A stretch of 36,303 bases of DNA from a virus: IMG/VR virus record IMGVR_UViG_3300027730_000074, positions 1-36,303 of that record, one strand, 5' to 3'. The notes under the pieces are model-generated. The model was given only the letters and a program-made list of their open reading frames with translations. It searched no databases and had not been told where the DNA came from. Position numbers and translations under genes: made by a program. This document shows positions 22,694 to 30,343 of the stretch, one piece after another. How positions within the stretch are numbered: the first letter of the stretch is position 1; every line of letters begins with the position of its first letter.

Positions 22694-22725
22694 CTTGACT
22701 CTATTAATAAATATTAGTATTTTTG
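22694..22725 (+). promoter_or_regulatory. Bacteroidota-type promoter, divergent from clpC
   Basis: CTTG (22694-22697), 20 nt, TATTTTTG (22718-22725), 15 nt before the ATG at 22741. The -33 elements of the divergent promoters are adjacent. Confidence 0.7.
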
Positions 22726-22740
22726 CTCAAAATGTAAACA

Positions 22741-22965
22741 ATGACAGCTCCAAAATTTGGAAAGGTCGAACTCCTTATAAAGTCTGACCAAAAAAATTCC
22801 ATGTCAAATGTAAAATTAACATTTAATGATTGTGGTTTGATGATTACTGGTGATTACATTATCGTAATAATAGATGAACGTGATGAAATAAACGGAACAT
22901 TAACTAGCACTGGTAAAATATTTCCACTAAAAGATGTTGAGGCTTACAAAACACATGCACAATAA
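22741..22965 (+). CDS. Small hypothetical protein
   Basis: The product is 74 aa and beta-rich. Segments include VELLIKSDQKNSMSNVKLTF, DYIIVIIDERDEINGTL and KIFPLKDVEAYKTHAQ. It has no known domain. It is first in a run of plus-strand genes that leads to thymidylate synthase, driven by the divergent host-type promoter. Confidence 0.75.
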   Translation: MTAPKFGKVELLIKSDQKNSMSNVKLTFNDCGLMITGDYIIVIIDERDEINGTLTSTGKIFPLKDVEAYKTHAQ

Positions 22966-22988
22966 CAAATAAAATAAAATAAAACAAA

Positions 22989-23441
22989 ATGATTCTTAAA
23001 AGACAAGAAAAAAACGGAAAAATTAAAGCAATGTATTCATCATCAACCATTTGTGGTTCAGTTTATGATACTGCTACTAAAGATTTAACAGTTGTTTTTA
23101 ACAATGGTGGGCAATATAAGTACCCAAATGTTGAGGCGACTGATTATATGAGGTTAGAAACGTCTGACAGTAATGGAACTGCTTTTAGCACCCATATAAA
23201 AAATAAATACACTGCTTTTGAAAAACTTGATAAATTGTCTGACGCTGCTTTATCTATGATTATAAAAGAAGTTGATGAATTAAAAACAGCTGAAAAAACA
23301 GTAAGTATTGAGGATACAACCAAGTTAATGATGGAATCAATTATAAATGTTTTAAGTAGTTATATTAGTTCTGGAAATGTCAATGATGATTTAGTTAGTA
23401 TATTACAGACTAAAATAAGTGATTATCAAAAATTAAAGTAA
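22989..23441 (+). CDS. KTSC-domain protein
   Basis: The product is 150 aa. Residues about 17-65 match the KTSC domain: SSTICGSVYDTATKDLTVVF, then GGQYKYPNVEATDY, and SNGTAFSTHIKNKY. The domain is named for a Lys-tRNA synthetase association and is also common as a small stand-alone phage protein; its biochemical role is unclear. The C-terminal half is helical. It lies 23 nt after the previous stop, in the same direction. Confidence 0.85.
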   Translation: MILKRQEKNGKIKAMYSSSTICGSVYDTATKDLTVVFNNGGQYKYPNVEATDYMRLETSDSNGTAFSTHIKNKYTAFEKLDKLSDAALSMIIKEVDELKTAEKTVSIEDTTKLMMESIINVLSSYISSGNVNDDLVSILQTKISDYQKLK

Positions 23442-23458
23442 AACCTTAATTTTTAAAT

Positions 23459-23782
23459 ATGAATAACGTTATTGATGAGGTCTATAAAAAATACACCGAC
23501 AAGTATATTGGATATGAAGATGTTCCAATAAAAGAACTTTTTATTCATGAAATTAAAACCAATCGAGAGTTCTCTGAAAAGTGGGGGTTAAAGATTGAAG
23601 AAAGAGAATTGAGTTTGGAAGAGAGGTACCATCTATGGTTTAATAATAATTATGAAACAGGTATGGAAAGATACTTTCACTCAAACAATATTCCAAACTT
23701 TGATAACCAATATTATACACCAACACCAACCAAACTAATAACAATAACATACAAAGATACAAAAATAGAAAATTATGAATAA
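23459..23782 (+). CDS. Hypothetical protein
   Basis: The product is 107 aa, acidic and aromatic-rich. It has a KYIGYEDVPIKELFIHEIKT segment and an EKWGLKIEERELSLEERYHL segment. Part of it (FIHEIKTNREFSEKWG) resembles the FIHKIKTDDEFAKKWG stretch of the thymidylate synthase insertion encoded downstream, which suggests a shared origin. Its stop overlaps the next start (ATGAATAA). Confidence 0.7.
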   Translation: MNNVIDEVYKKYTDKYIGYEDVPIKELFIHEIKTNREFSEKWGLKIEERELSLEERYHLWFNNNYETGMERYFHSNNIPNFDNQYYTPTPTKLITITYKDTKIENYE

Positions 23783-23930
23783 CGAAACAAAAATAAAACT
23801 ACAACAGGAACTAATTGACCTGTATGAACAGCAAATCATGGACTTAACAATGATGTCTAAGATTGAATTGGGTGATGATGTAATTACAGAAATTAAACGA
23901 TTAAAAGGATTGATAAATGAATCACAATAA
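23775..23930 (+). CDS. Very small helical protein
   Basis: The product is 51 aa, MNNETKIKLQQELIDLYEQQ and onward, entirely helical with coiled-coil pattern (VITEIKRLKGLINESQ). It overlaps the genes on both sides (8 nt with the previous, 14 nt with the next), the usual packing in this cluster. Function is unknown. Confidence 0.6.
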   Translation: MNNETKIKLQQELIDLYEQQIMDLTMMSKIELGDDVITEIKRLKGLINESQ

Positions 23931-24309
23931 AGTAAACGAAGCTGGATATAATGAAGCAACTAAATTTGGACCTTCAGAAAATAATCCACTGAAAAATATA
24001 CACATACAACAAGTAGACTTCAGCAATCCAAATGCTGATAAAATCAATACAGGAACTACAAATAAACTGTCATTCAAAGCAAAAGCACAAGAGTTAGTTG
24101 ATAAAATGTATTTCTCAAGAAGATACAAAGAAGGTGAGGATTATGTACCTCACCAAGCATTGGCTCATGCTAAGCAGTGTGCTTATATAGCAGTTGAGGA
24201 AATACTATCTATGAGTATAATGAATGAGTATGGGTTAGAATTTACCAAACAATATTGGGAAAAGATAAGAAGAGAATTAATAATATTAATAGGAACAGAT
24301 GGAAAATAG
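23917..24309 (+). CDS. Hypothetical conserved phage protein
   Basis: The product is 130 aa. The C-terminal part has HAKQCAYIAVEEIL and EFTKQYWEKIRREL, a pair of helices I associate with small early proteins of Bacteroidota phages. The N-terminus contains KVNEAG, a weak VxE tag-like site, but the surroundings are not helical. It overlaps the next gene by 11 nt. No enzymatic function is assigned. Confidence 0.72.
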   Translation: MNHNKVNEAGYNEATKFGPSENNPLKNIHIQQVDFSNPNADKINTGTTNKLSFKAKAQELVDKMYFSRRYKEGEDYVPHQALAHAKQCAYIAVEEILSMSIMNEYGLEFTKQYWEKIRRELIILIGTDGK

Positions 24310-24721
24310 AAAAACAGCAATGCAAGAATTATTTGATAATCTAGAATCAATTGATATAACTGTACCAATTGGAGTTAAAAAAATATTCCTTGAAAAAGAG
24401 AAAGAACAGATAGCAGATGCTTTCTACTCAGGTTATGAGGATAGAGATTTATTTCAACACGGACATGATTACTACGATAAAATGTATGAACGTAACGGTT
24501 GGCGAGGAATTCTGTATCTAGGAGAAGTTGATGATGTAAAGATATACTACGATAGTTATCATCCTGAGATGACTTTAACGGTAGAATTAAATGATGATAA
24601 AACGGAAATGGTTTATATCATTAGTCCTTATGATGATATTGCAGTATTTGATGGGATTAGAAAAAATATAATTGTATCTGAAAAACCGATTACATTAGAA
24701 AAAATAATTACAAATGATTGA
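24299..24721 (+). CDS. Hypothetical phage protein
   Basis: The product is 140 aa and acidic. An N-terminal helix, EKEKEQIADAFYSGYEDRDL, followed by HDYYDKMYE, resembles a motif seen in small proteins of Bacteroidota phages. The second half, about 70-140, is beta-rich (VKIYYDSYHPEMTLTVEL). It overlaps both neighbours by about 8-11 nt, so expression is coupled. The role is unknown. Confidence 0.72.
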   Translation: MENRKTAMQELFDNLESIDITVPIGVKKIFLEKEKEQIADAFYSGYEDRDLFQHGHDYYDKMYERNGWRGILYLGEVDDVKIYYDSYHPEMTLTVELNDDKTEMVYIISPYDDIAVFDGIRKNIIVSEKPITLEKIITND

Positions 24722-24917
24722 CAAAAAATACGATTTAAAAGGTGAAGAGTTTATCAAACCTATATCACCAACTTATTCAATTCCAATTTATGAAAATGGT
24801 ATTAAAACCGAATGGTCTGTTGATGGTATTGTAGGCGATGAAAAATATTTTAAATTATTAGCATTAGGTAATGGTAAAGATTTACCTGATATGATTAATA
24901 CAAACACAAAGAAATAA
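24714..24917 (+). CDS. Small hypothetical protein
   Basis: The product is 67 aa, MIDKKYDLKGEEFIKPISPT and onward, with no known domain. It overlaps the preceding gene by 8 nt and is followed by a 2-nt gap to the next gene. Confidence 0.6.
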   Translation: MIDKKYDLKGEEFIKPISPTYSIPIYENGIKTEWSVDGIVGDEKYFKLLALGNGKDLPDMINTNTKK

Positions 24918-24919
24918 TA

Positions 24920-25135
24920 ATGGATAACATAGATAAACTAATACAAGAAGGTGAAGCTCATCTTAAACATTATGAAGAAACAAAAGAATCTTTGTTGTCT
25001 GACCCCGATATACCAGCTAAGATAAAAGAAATTCACATCGGTCTTGGAGAAGCTTTGAGTCCAATACTAAAATTATTATACGAACAAAAAGAAAATAATA
25101 AATTGAAAAATGTCAAAAATGAACAACCTAGATAA
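24920..25135 (+). CDS. Small hypothetical protein before thyA
   Basis: The product is 71 aa, helical and acidic in the first half (DKLIQEGEAHLKHYEETKES) and basic at the end. Its 3' end overlaps the thymidylate synthase start by 17 or 26 nt, which indicates coupled translation. No domain is recognised. Confidence 0.62.
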   Translation: MDNIDKLIQEGEAHLKHYEETKESLLSDPDIPAKIKEIHIGLGEALSPILKLLYEQKENNKLKNVKNEQPR

Positions 25136-26204
25136 ACAATATTTAGCACTCTGTCAAGACATTCTTGATAATGGAACCAAAAAACAAACAAGAAATGGTG
25201 AGACCATATCTGTATTCGGTAGACAGATAAGACATTCTATGAAAGATGGCTTTCCACTTCTTACCACCAAAAAAATGGCGTTTAAAACAATGGTAACTGA
25301 GTTACTTTGGTTTCTACGTGGTGATACTAATATTAAATTCCTTGTTGATAATGGTTGTCATATTTGGGATGGTGATGCGTATAAGAACTATTTGAAAGTG
25401 GAAGGAAAAAAGTTCCATGAAAGTACCAAAGAACTTCGCAAATGGGCTACAGTAGAAGGTCCGTTTGGACCTGGTGGTCTTCTTAAAAAAGAAGAATTCA
25501 TCCACAAAATAAAAACAGATGATGAGTTTGCTAAGAAGTGGGGTGAACTCGGAAAGGTATATGGGCATCAATGGAGAAGTTGGGGCGAAAGAAGGCACGA
25601 TTCAATTGATAACGAGTACTTTATTGGTATAGACCAAATTGCAAACCTAATTAACAAGTTAAAAACCAATCCTGATGATAGAAGAATGATTGTCACAGCA
25701 TGGAACCCATCAGAAGTTGATGATTGCGTTTTACCACCTTGCCATTATGGATTTCAAGTTTATACAAGAGAGTTGAGTGAAAGTGAAAGATTTATTTGGT
25801 ATGGAGATAAAATAGGTTCACATATGCATCATGACCATATTGAACAGGAAATGAATGAAAATAATGTTCCAACCAGAGCAATCTCTTTAATGTTTAATAT
25901 GAGGTCAACTGATGTGGGGTTGGGGTTAGGGTTTAATTTAGCTTCTTACGGACTATTATTATTAATGATTGCTAAACAAGTAAATATGGTTCCAGATGAA
26001 CTTATCTATACTGGAGGAGATGTTCATTTATATAGTAATCACATAGAACCAATAAAAATACAATTAGGTAGAGAACCATTCGAGTTACCGACAGTTAAAT
26101 TATCTGATAAAATTGTAAGTGATATTTCAGAATATACACTGGATGATATTATTTTAGAAATTTACCAATACCACCATGCTATAAAAATGCCATTATCTAA
26201 CTAA
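25110..26204 (+). CDS. thyA: Thymidylate synthase with two insertions
   Basis: The product is 364 aa, against about 264 aa in E. coli. It makes dTMP from dUMP and methylene-tetrahydrofolate. Conserved pieces are FGRQIRHSM, the GVYGHQWR-equivalent GKVYGHQWRSWG, DDRRMIVTAWNP, the catalytic cysteine in LPPCHYGFQVY, RSTDVGLGLGFN (Gly where Pro is usual) and GDVHLYSNH. A long insertion precedes GKVYGHQWR, and another of about 35 residues follows QVYTREL (SESERFIWYGDKIG onward). The start may be the ATG at 25110 or at 25119. It supplies dTTP for phage DNA. Confidence 0.95.
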   Translation: MSKMNNLDKQYLALCQDILDNGTKKQTRNGETISVFGRQIRHSMKDGFPLLTTKKMAFKTMVTELLWFLRGDTNIKFLVDNGCHIWDGDAYKNYLKVEGKKFHESTKELRKWATVEGPFGPGGLLKKEEFIHKIKTDDEFAKKWGELGKVYGHQWRSWGERRHDSIDNEYFIGIDQIANLINKLKTNPDDRRMIVTAWNPSEVDDCVLPPCHYGFQVYTRELSESERFIWYGDKIGSHMHHDHIEQEMNENNVPTRAISLMFNMRSTDVGLGLGFNLASYGLLLLMIAKQVNMVPDELIYTGGDVHLYSNHIEPIKIQLGREPFELPTVKLSDKIVSDISEYTLDDIILEIYQYHHAIKMPLSN

Positions 26205-26220
26205 CTTTTATAAATTCGTA

Positions 26221-26230
26221 TATATTTATC
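26221..26230 (+). promoter_or_regulatory. ATATTTATC motif, long-gap class
   Basis: TATATTTATC, 35 nt before the ATG at 26266 and after the thyA stop. Confidence 0.4.
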
Positions 26231-26265
26231 TTAAAGAACAATAAAATAAAGTATAAAATAATATT

Positions 26266-26517
26266 ATGAAAAATATAAACTTAGGGTTAAAAGTTAGAAT
26301 AGCTTTATTAGAACAAGCCGAAAGTCTTAGATATTCACAAATAGTAGCTAATAACATCAGAGATGAGGCACTGGGCAAATCAGAAGAAGAAATTATCGAA
26401 TTAATTTATGACTATGTTTTTAATGACAAATTAACAGGTCAAAAAAACGAAAATAGAACTAATAATATAGTTTATGGCGATGAAGATTTCATTTCCGATG
26501 TTTTATGGGTATTATAA
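26266..26517 (+). CDS. Small tagged-type hypothetical protein
   Basis: The product is 83 aa. It starts MKNINLGLKVRIALLEQAES, a helix with an LxE site like the putative packaging tags. The rest is acidic and helical (SEEEIIELIYDYVFNDKL). It lies 3 nt before the next gene. Function is unknown. Confidence 0.65.
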   Translation: MKNINLGLKVRIALLEQAESLRYSQIVANNIRDEALGKSEEEIIELIYDYVFNDKLTGQKNENRTNNIVYGDEDFISDVLWVL

Positions 26518-26520
26518 ATT

Positions 26521-26709
26521 ATGGAAAAAGTATTAATTAGGCTCCCTAATGATTCCTATTTTGAGGAGATGCCAATTTTTTTATCAAGATTTAAAGTTGA
26601 AAAAGAATTTGAAGATGAAATTTTTGGTTGGTATGACAATACCTACATAAGTATTAAAAAAACTAATGAAATAAGTTATATGTCGAATTTGATGGGGTTG
26701 AAAATATAA
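26521..26709 (+). CDS. Small hypothetical protein
   Basis: The product is 62 aa, acidic with several aromatic residues (FEDEIFGWYDNTYISIKK). No domain is recognised. It is co-transcribed with the gene before it and followed by a terminator. Confidence 0.6.
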   Translation: MEKVLIRLPNDSYFEEMPIFLSRFKVEKEFEDEIFGWYDNTYISIKKTNEISYMSNLMGLKI

Positions 26710-26747
26710 AAATAATATTCATAAAATAAGTTCATTAAGATAATAAT

Positions 26748-26774
26748 AAAAGCACCAAGATAGGTGCTTTTTTT
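26748..26774 (+). terminator. Rho-independent terminator
   Basis: AGCACC (26751-26756) and GGTGCT (26763-26768) with a T7 run. It precedes the head-module promoter motif. Confidence 0.85.
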
Positions 26775-26783
26775 GTTTTTACT

Positions 26784-26793
26784 GATATTTATA
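26784..26793 (+). promoter_or_regulatory. ATATTTATA motif, long-gap class
   Basis: GATATTTATA, 16 nt before the ATG at 26810 and 9 nt after a terminator. Confidence 0.55.
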
Positions 26794-26809
26794 AGAAAAT
26801 ATTTTAAAG

Positions 26810-27055
26810 ATGCCAAAGTTTAATCATATATATTCAATAATAGTACCTGCTCAAAGTCCTATATTTTCAGCTCACACGTATAGTGAAGTGTATGGAGGGT
26901 CAGCTGGTTGTTCAGCTATAATAAACGGTACCAGTATTAATGTTGACGCTGGTTCGACAGTGTCTATTTTAATTAGAAGTATAAGTGGTGGTACTGGTTG
27001 TTTCTTACTAGGTGATAATAATGATGTTTACCAAGGAAGTACAGATGTTAGGTAA
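26810..27055 (+). CDS. Small putative virion protein, Gly/Ser-rich
   Basis: The product is 81 aa and predicted all-beta. It has a YGGSAGCSAIINGTSINVDA block and ISGGTGCFLLGDNNDVYQGS, with two Cys. This pattern recalls small structural proteins of marine T4-like phages, perhaps capsid or neck decoration. The evidence is family likeness and location at the start of the head module. Confidence 0.7.
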   Translation: MPKFNHIYSIIVPAQSPIFSAHTYSEVYGGSAGCSAIINGTSINVDAGSTVSILIRSISGGTGCFLLGDNNDVYQGSTDVR

Positions 27056-27071
27056 TTTTAATCTTTAGTAA

Positions 27072-27081
27072 TATATTTATA
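27072..27081 (+). promoter_or_regulatory. ATATTTATA motif, long-gap class
   Basis: TATATTTATA, 15 nt before the ATG at 27097. Confidence 0.55.
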
Positions 27082-27096
27082 TAAAAACAATAAAAA

Positions 27097-28233
27097 ATGT
27101 TAAACAACTTTAAAATATTAAAAGTTAAAAATATAACTGAAACAAGTTTTACCATTGATGCTATTGTAGAAGGCGAAAGAGTATCAGTTGAATTTAAAAG
27201 AAGTGATTTGATTGAAGAACCGTTGGCATATGATGAACCATGGGTATATTCTTTTGAGTCAATTAATTCACCAGATGGTAATGTTTATTCAATTAATGCA
27301 ACTTATTTTGGTAACCCAAGAACTAATTTAGAATTTGATGAAGTTGATACTGATAGTTTAGAACAAATAAATAAAATTAATGAAAACATATTTCCTATGA
27401 AAAAAGCTATAATTAGCCCAGTTGGTCTTAAAGGTAATGAAATCAACGAAAGAATGAAACAATTGATGGGAATTCAATCAATTAATGAAAACAAATCTAA
27501 CATTGTTGTTGAATTAACCAAGATAGGACCTGATGGTAATGCTTATGCTATCATAAGAGAAAACCATGAATGGTACATTAAAAAAGCTAGTAAAACCAAA
27601 AATTTGGTAGCAGAAGACTTTAAGTATATTGGTGGTTTGCAAAACAAAAAACAAGAAGCTTATCCATCATATGCAAAAGCTATAAAACATTTGAATCTTA
27701 AATTCAGAAGTCTAGCTGAAGCATACAACTATGATGGTGAAATTAATGTATTTTTGAATGATAATTTATTGTCAGAAATGGCTATGGCTGCTGGGTTTTC
27801 TGAAATGAAAGGTAATGGATTTACTGGTGAAGGAAACTTAGAAGGTAACAAACCAATGGATGAAATGTATATGGAGGAAGTTGAAATGACCGAGGCTGAA
27901 ATGGCCATTGATGAAATGATTGCTAAAGAAGAACTTAAAGGCAGTCAGAAAAAACTTGACGTAGCTGAACCAAAAGGTGAACTAACAGCTGCTGATTTTA
28001 AAAAATTAAGAGCTGGTAAAAAAGGTATGGAAGAAGGTGAAGAAATGACGGCAAAAGAAAAGAAATTTGCTGCTTTGGCTGAACCTAAAAACAAAATTAC
28101 TTACGCTGATAAAATAGCTGGTGCTAAAAAAGGTGATGTGAAAGAATCTAAGCTTTCAATTCTTAGTGCTTTAAAAGATTTTGATTCAATAATTGACAGT
28201 ATTGCTGAAGGTGAAGTAAAAAAAAAAGTCTAA
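27097..28233 (+). CDS. Head-module structural protein, first frame of a -1 frameshift gene
   Basis: The product is 378 aa as read. The N-terminal part (1-100) is beta-rich. Residues about 235-350 are charged, low-complexity and helical (AEMAIDEMIAKEELKG, KKLRAGKKG, EPKNKITYADKIAGAKKG), as in phage scaffold/core-like proteins. It ends SIAEGEVKKKV at a stop right after an A10 run. In the -1 frame the protein continues without a break as VKKKSLKINLDEETKYKL into the next frame. The joined product would be 926 aa. It is probably a head-associated structural protein; I cannot give a T4 equivalent. Confidence 0.8.
   Translation: MLNNFKILKVKNITETSFTIDAIVEGERVSVEFKRSDLIEEPLAYDEPWVYSFESINSPDGNVYSINATYFGNPRTNLEFDEVDTDSLEQINKINENIFPMKKAIISPVGLKGNEINERMKQLMGIQSINENKSNIVVELTKIGPDGNAYAIIRENHEWYIKKASKTKNLVAEDFKYIGGLQNKKQEAYPSYAKAIKHLNLKFRSLAEAYNYDGEINVFLNDNLLSEMAMAAGFSEMKGNGFTGEGNLEGNKPMDEMYMEEVEMTEAEMAIDEMIAKEELKGSQKKLDVAEPKGELTAADFKKLRAGKKGMEEGEEMTAKEKKFAALAEPKNKITYADKIAGAKKGDVKESKLSILSALKDFDSIIDSIAEGEVKKKV
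28218..28227 (+). other. A10 run, candidate -1 ribosomal or transcriptional slippage site
   Basis: Ten A (in-frame GTA AAA AAA AAA GTC TAA) precede the stop of the first frame. The -1 frame has TGA at 28212-28214 just before the run and is then open to 29876. The switch must happen on the A-run, an A AAA AAA type slip like that of dnaX. A homopolymer undercall is the main alternative. Confidence 0.7.
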
Positions 28234-28319
28234 AAATTAATTTAGACGAAGAAACAAAATATAAGTTAAAAATAGCAGCTCCTAGCGAGCCAGCTGTTGA
28301 GACTCCAATTGAAGAACCT

Positions 28320-29876
28320 ATGGCTGAGCCAACTGCTGAAGAACCAGCAGCGCCAGTTGATGACATAGCGCCTGCTGACGCATCATTAGAAGCCCCAGCA
28401 ACAGATGATAAACCATTTGATGACGAGCCATTTGATGCTGGTGTTGAGGCCGATGAAGAAACGGACCCAAAGAAATTTATCCAACAACTAACTGGTAAGT
28501 TAGGACAATCCCTTAGAAAATATAACGAAGAGCAAGGTCAACCAGATTTCGAATTAGAGAAATTTGCGATTAATTCATTATTGTCAGCCACTCACACAGG
28601 TGAAATGGACGCTGAAGACCAAAAAGATATCATAAGCAAAGTTAAAAAATCAGGTGTTGGTGACGAAGAAGCACCAGCAGACACTGAGGCTCCGTCAGAG
28701 GAAGCACCAGCTGAAGAACCATCTAGTGATTTAGATTTTGGCGGTGAAGAAGAAATCGAAGAGAACATGTTTATTGACAATCCTAAAAAATTAAGCATAT
28801 TTGCACCAGAAGGTAGTAAAGAGGCCGAATATCAAAATACACACAATCCTATACAAAAAGAGTCAAATAACTACATGTTTTGGCAAAATCTTAAAACCAT
28901 TCATCACGCTGCTGGTGAATTATTAAAAATGAATTACGATGAAGTTGACGCTTTATTGTCAGATGGTCATGGATGGGCTTTGGACCATATAGCCACATCT
29001 GCTGATGATGTTGAAGAAGTTTATCATTTCATCGAAGGTAGATTAAATGATTACCATGTAGATTCTGATGACCAATATGAAATGGAAGATGAATGGTCAG
29101 CTCCAATGGAATTGCATAAAGAAATGATGGTTTCTGATGATTTAAAATACCATATTGAAAATGAAATTCCTTTGAACGAAACAATATATAGAGTCGGTTC
29201 AGAAAAATATTTTAATTTGATTAAAGAAGTTAAGTCTTTATATTCAAAAGGGCTTATTAAACTTAATGAAAATGATGCATTTATTGTTAATGAATTTGAT
29301 AATCAATATATCATGCTTGAAGGTAAAAAGGTTAAGATGAACTTTATCTATGAAGAAGCTGAAACAGAAGAAATAAATGAAGCTGAAAATGTAAAAGTTG
29401 GTGACAAATTATATCATAAAAACTCTGATTCTACTTTAGAAGTAATTGATGTTACACCAAAAACAATCAGTATGAAAGTTACAAAAACATCTGATAAAAC
29501 ACCTTCATATGTTAAAGTAGGTGATACATCAAAAACTGGTCCAGCTGCTATAGGTAAAACTTACGAACTTATTAATGAAGCTGAGTATAAGGGTAAAAAA
29601 GTTCAATTAGGTAAACCTAAAAGAGGCGGTTCAAAGAAATTCTATGTTTATGTAAGAGACCCTCAATCTGGTAACATTAAAAAAGTATCATTTGGTGCTA
29701 AGTCTGGTGGTGGTAACTTGGCTGTTAAGTTAAGAGACCCTAAAGCTAGAAAAGCATTTTCAGATAGACATAACTGTCCTTCAAAGACAGACAGAACTAG
29801 CCCAGGGTATTGGGCTTGCCGTTTGCCAAGATACGCTAAATCATTAGGTTTAGCAGGTGGTGGTACATGGTGGTAA
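28320..29876 (+). CDS. Head-module structural protein, second (-1) frame
   Basis: The product is 518 aa from the first ATG, but the frame is open from 28215 and probably is read as a continuation of the previous gene. The start is acidic and Pro/Ala-rich, a likely linker (EEPAAPVDDIAPADASLE). Next is a helical domain around DPKKFIQQLTGKLGQSLRKY. A central Asp/Glu-rich part follows. The C-terminus has a basic domain with conserved look: KPKRGGSKKFYVYVRDPQSG, RHNCPSKTDRTSPGYWACRL and PRYAKSLGLAGGG. This ending occurs on structural proteins of large environmental phages. There is no start-like signal before 28320. Confidence 0.8.
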   Translation: MAEPTAEEPAAPVDDIAPADASLEAPATDDKPFDDEPFDAGVEADEETDPKKFIQQLTGKLGQSLRKYNEEQGQPDFELEKFAINSLLSATHTGEMDAEDQKDIISKVKKSGVGDEEAPADTEAPSEEAPAEEPSSDLDFGGEEEIEENMFIDNPKKLSIFAPEGSKEAEYQNTHNPIQKESNNYMFWQNLKTIHHAAGELLKMNYDEVDALLSDGHGWALDHIATSADDVEEVYHFIEGRLNDYHVDSDDQYEMEDEWSAPMELHKEMMVSDDLKYHIENEIPLNETIYRVGSEKYFNLIKEVKSLYSKGLIKLNENDAFIVNEFDNQYIMLEGKKVKMNFIYEEAETEEINEAENVKVGDKLYHKNSDSTLEVIDVTPKTISMKVTKTSDKTPSYVKVGDTSKTGPAAIGKTYELINEAEYKGKKVQLGKPKRGGSKKFYVYVRDPQSGNIKKVSFGAKSGGGNLAVKLRDPKARKAFSDRHNCPSKTDRTSPGYWACRLPRYAKSLGLAGGGTWW

Positions 29877-29889
29877 TAAATAATTAACT

Positions 29890-30342
29890 ATGAGTAGAAT
29901 AACAAAACAAAAACAGCATTTAATTGAGCGTAAAAATAAACAGCTTTTGGGCGAACCAGAAATGGAATGTCCAGAAGCGACTCAAGATTTGGAATTAAAC
30001 ACCAAAAATAGAGACGCAGCAATAAATGAACCTCATATTCAATATGGGCCATTAAATGTTGATGAGCCAGCTGATTTCTGGGAAAAGATAGCTGACCATT
30101 GGGACACTAGTGTTGAAGCCGCTATGCAATCTAAATGTGGTAACTGCGTTGCATTTGATATATCACCAAGAATGGATGATTGTATGCCAGGTCCTGTATC
30201 TGATGACGATGGTAGGCTAGGATATTGTTGGATGCATCATTTTAAATGCCATTCAGCTAGAAGTTGTAGAACATGGGCCAAGGGTGGTCCTATTGAAGAA
30301 GATTCAATCTCCTATAAATGGCAAGAAAAAAATAAAAAGTAA
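29890..30342 (+). CDS. Cys-rich conserved virion-type protein
   Basis: The product is 150 aa. The C-terminal half has six Cys in KCGNCVAFDISPRMDDC, GYCWMHHFKCH and RSCRTW, together with His residues. They could bind zinc or an iron-sulfur cluster, or form disulfides in the mature particle. The pattern is familiar from T4-like marine phages, with no assigned function. It lies 13 nt after the large structural gene and is followed within 1 nt by the next gene. Confidence 0.8.
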   Translation: MSRITKQKQHLIERKNKQLLGEPEMECPEATQDLELNTKNRDAAINEPHIQYGPLNVDEPADFWEKIADHWDTSVEAAMQSKCGNCVAFDISPRMDDCMPGPVSDDDGRLGYCWMHHFKCHSARSCRTWAKGGPIEEDSISYKWQEKNKK

Positions 30343-30343
30343 C

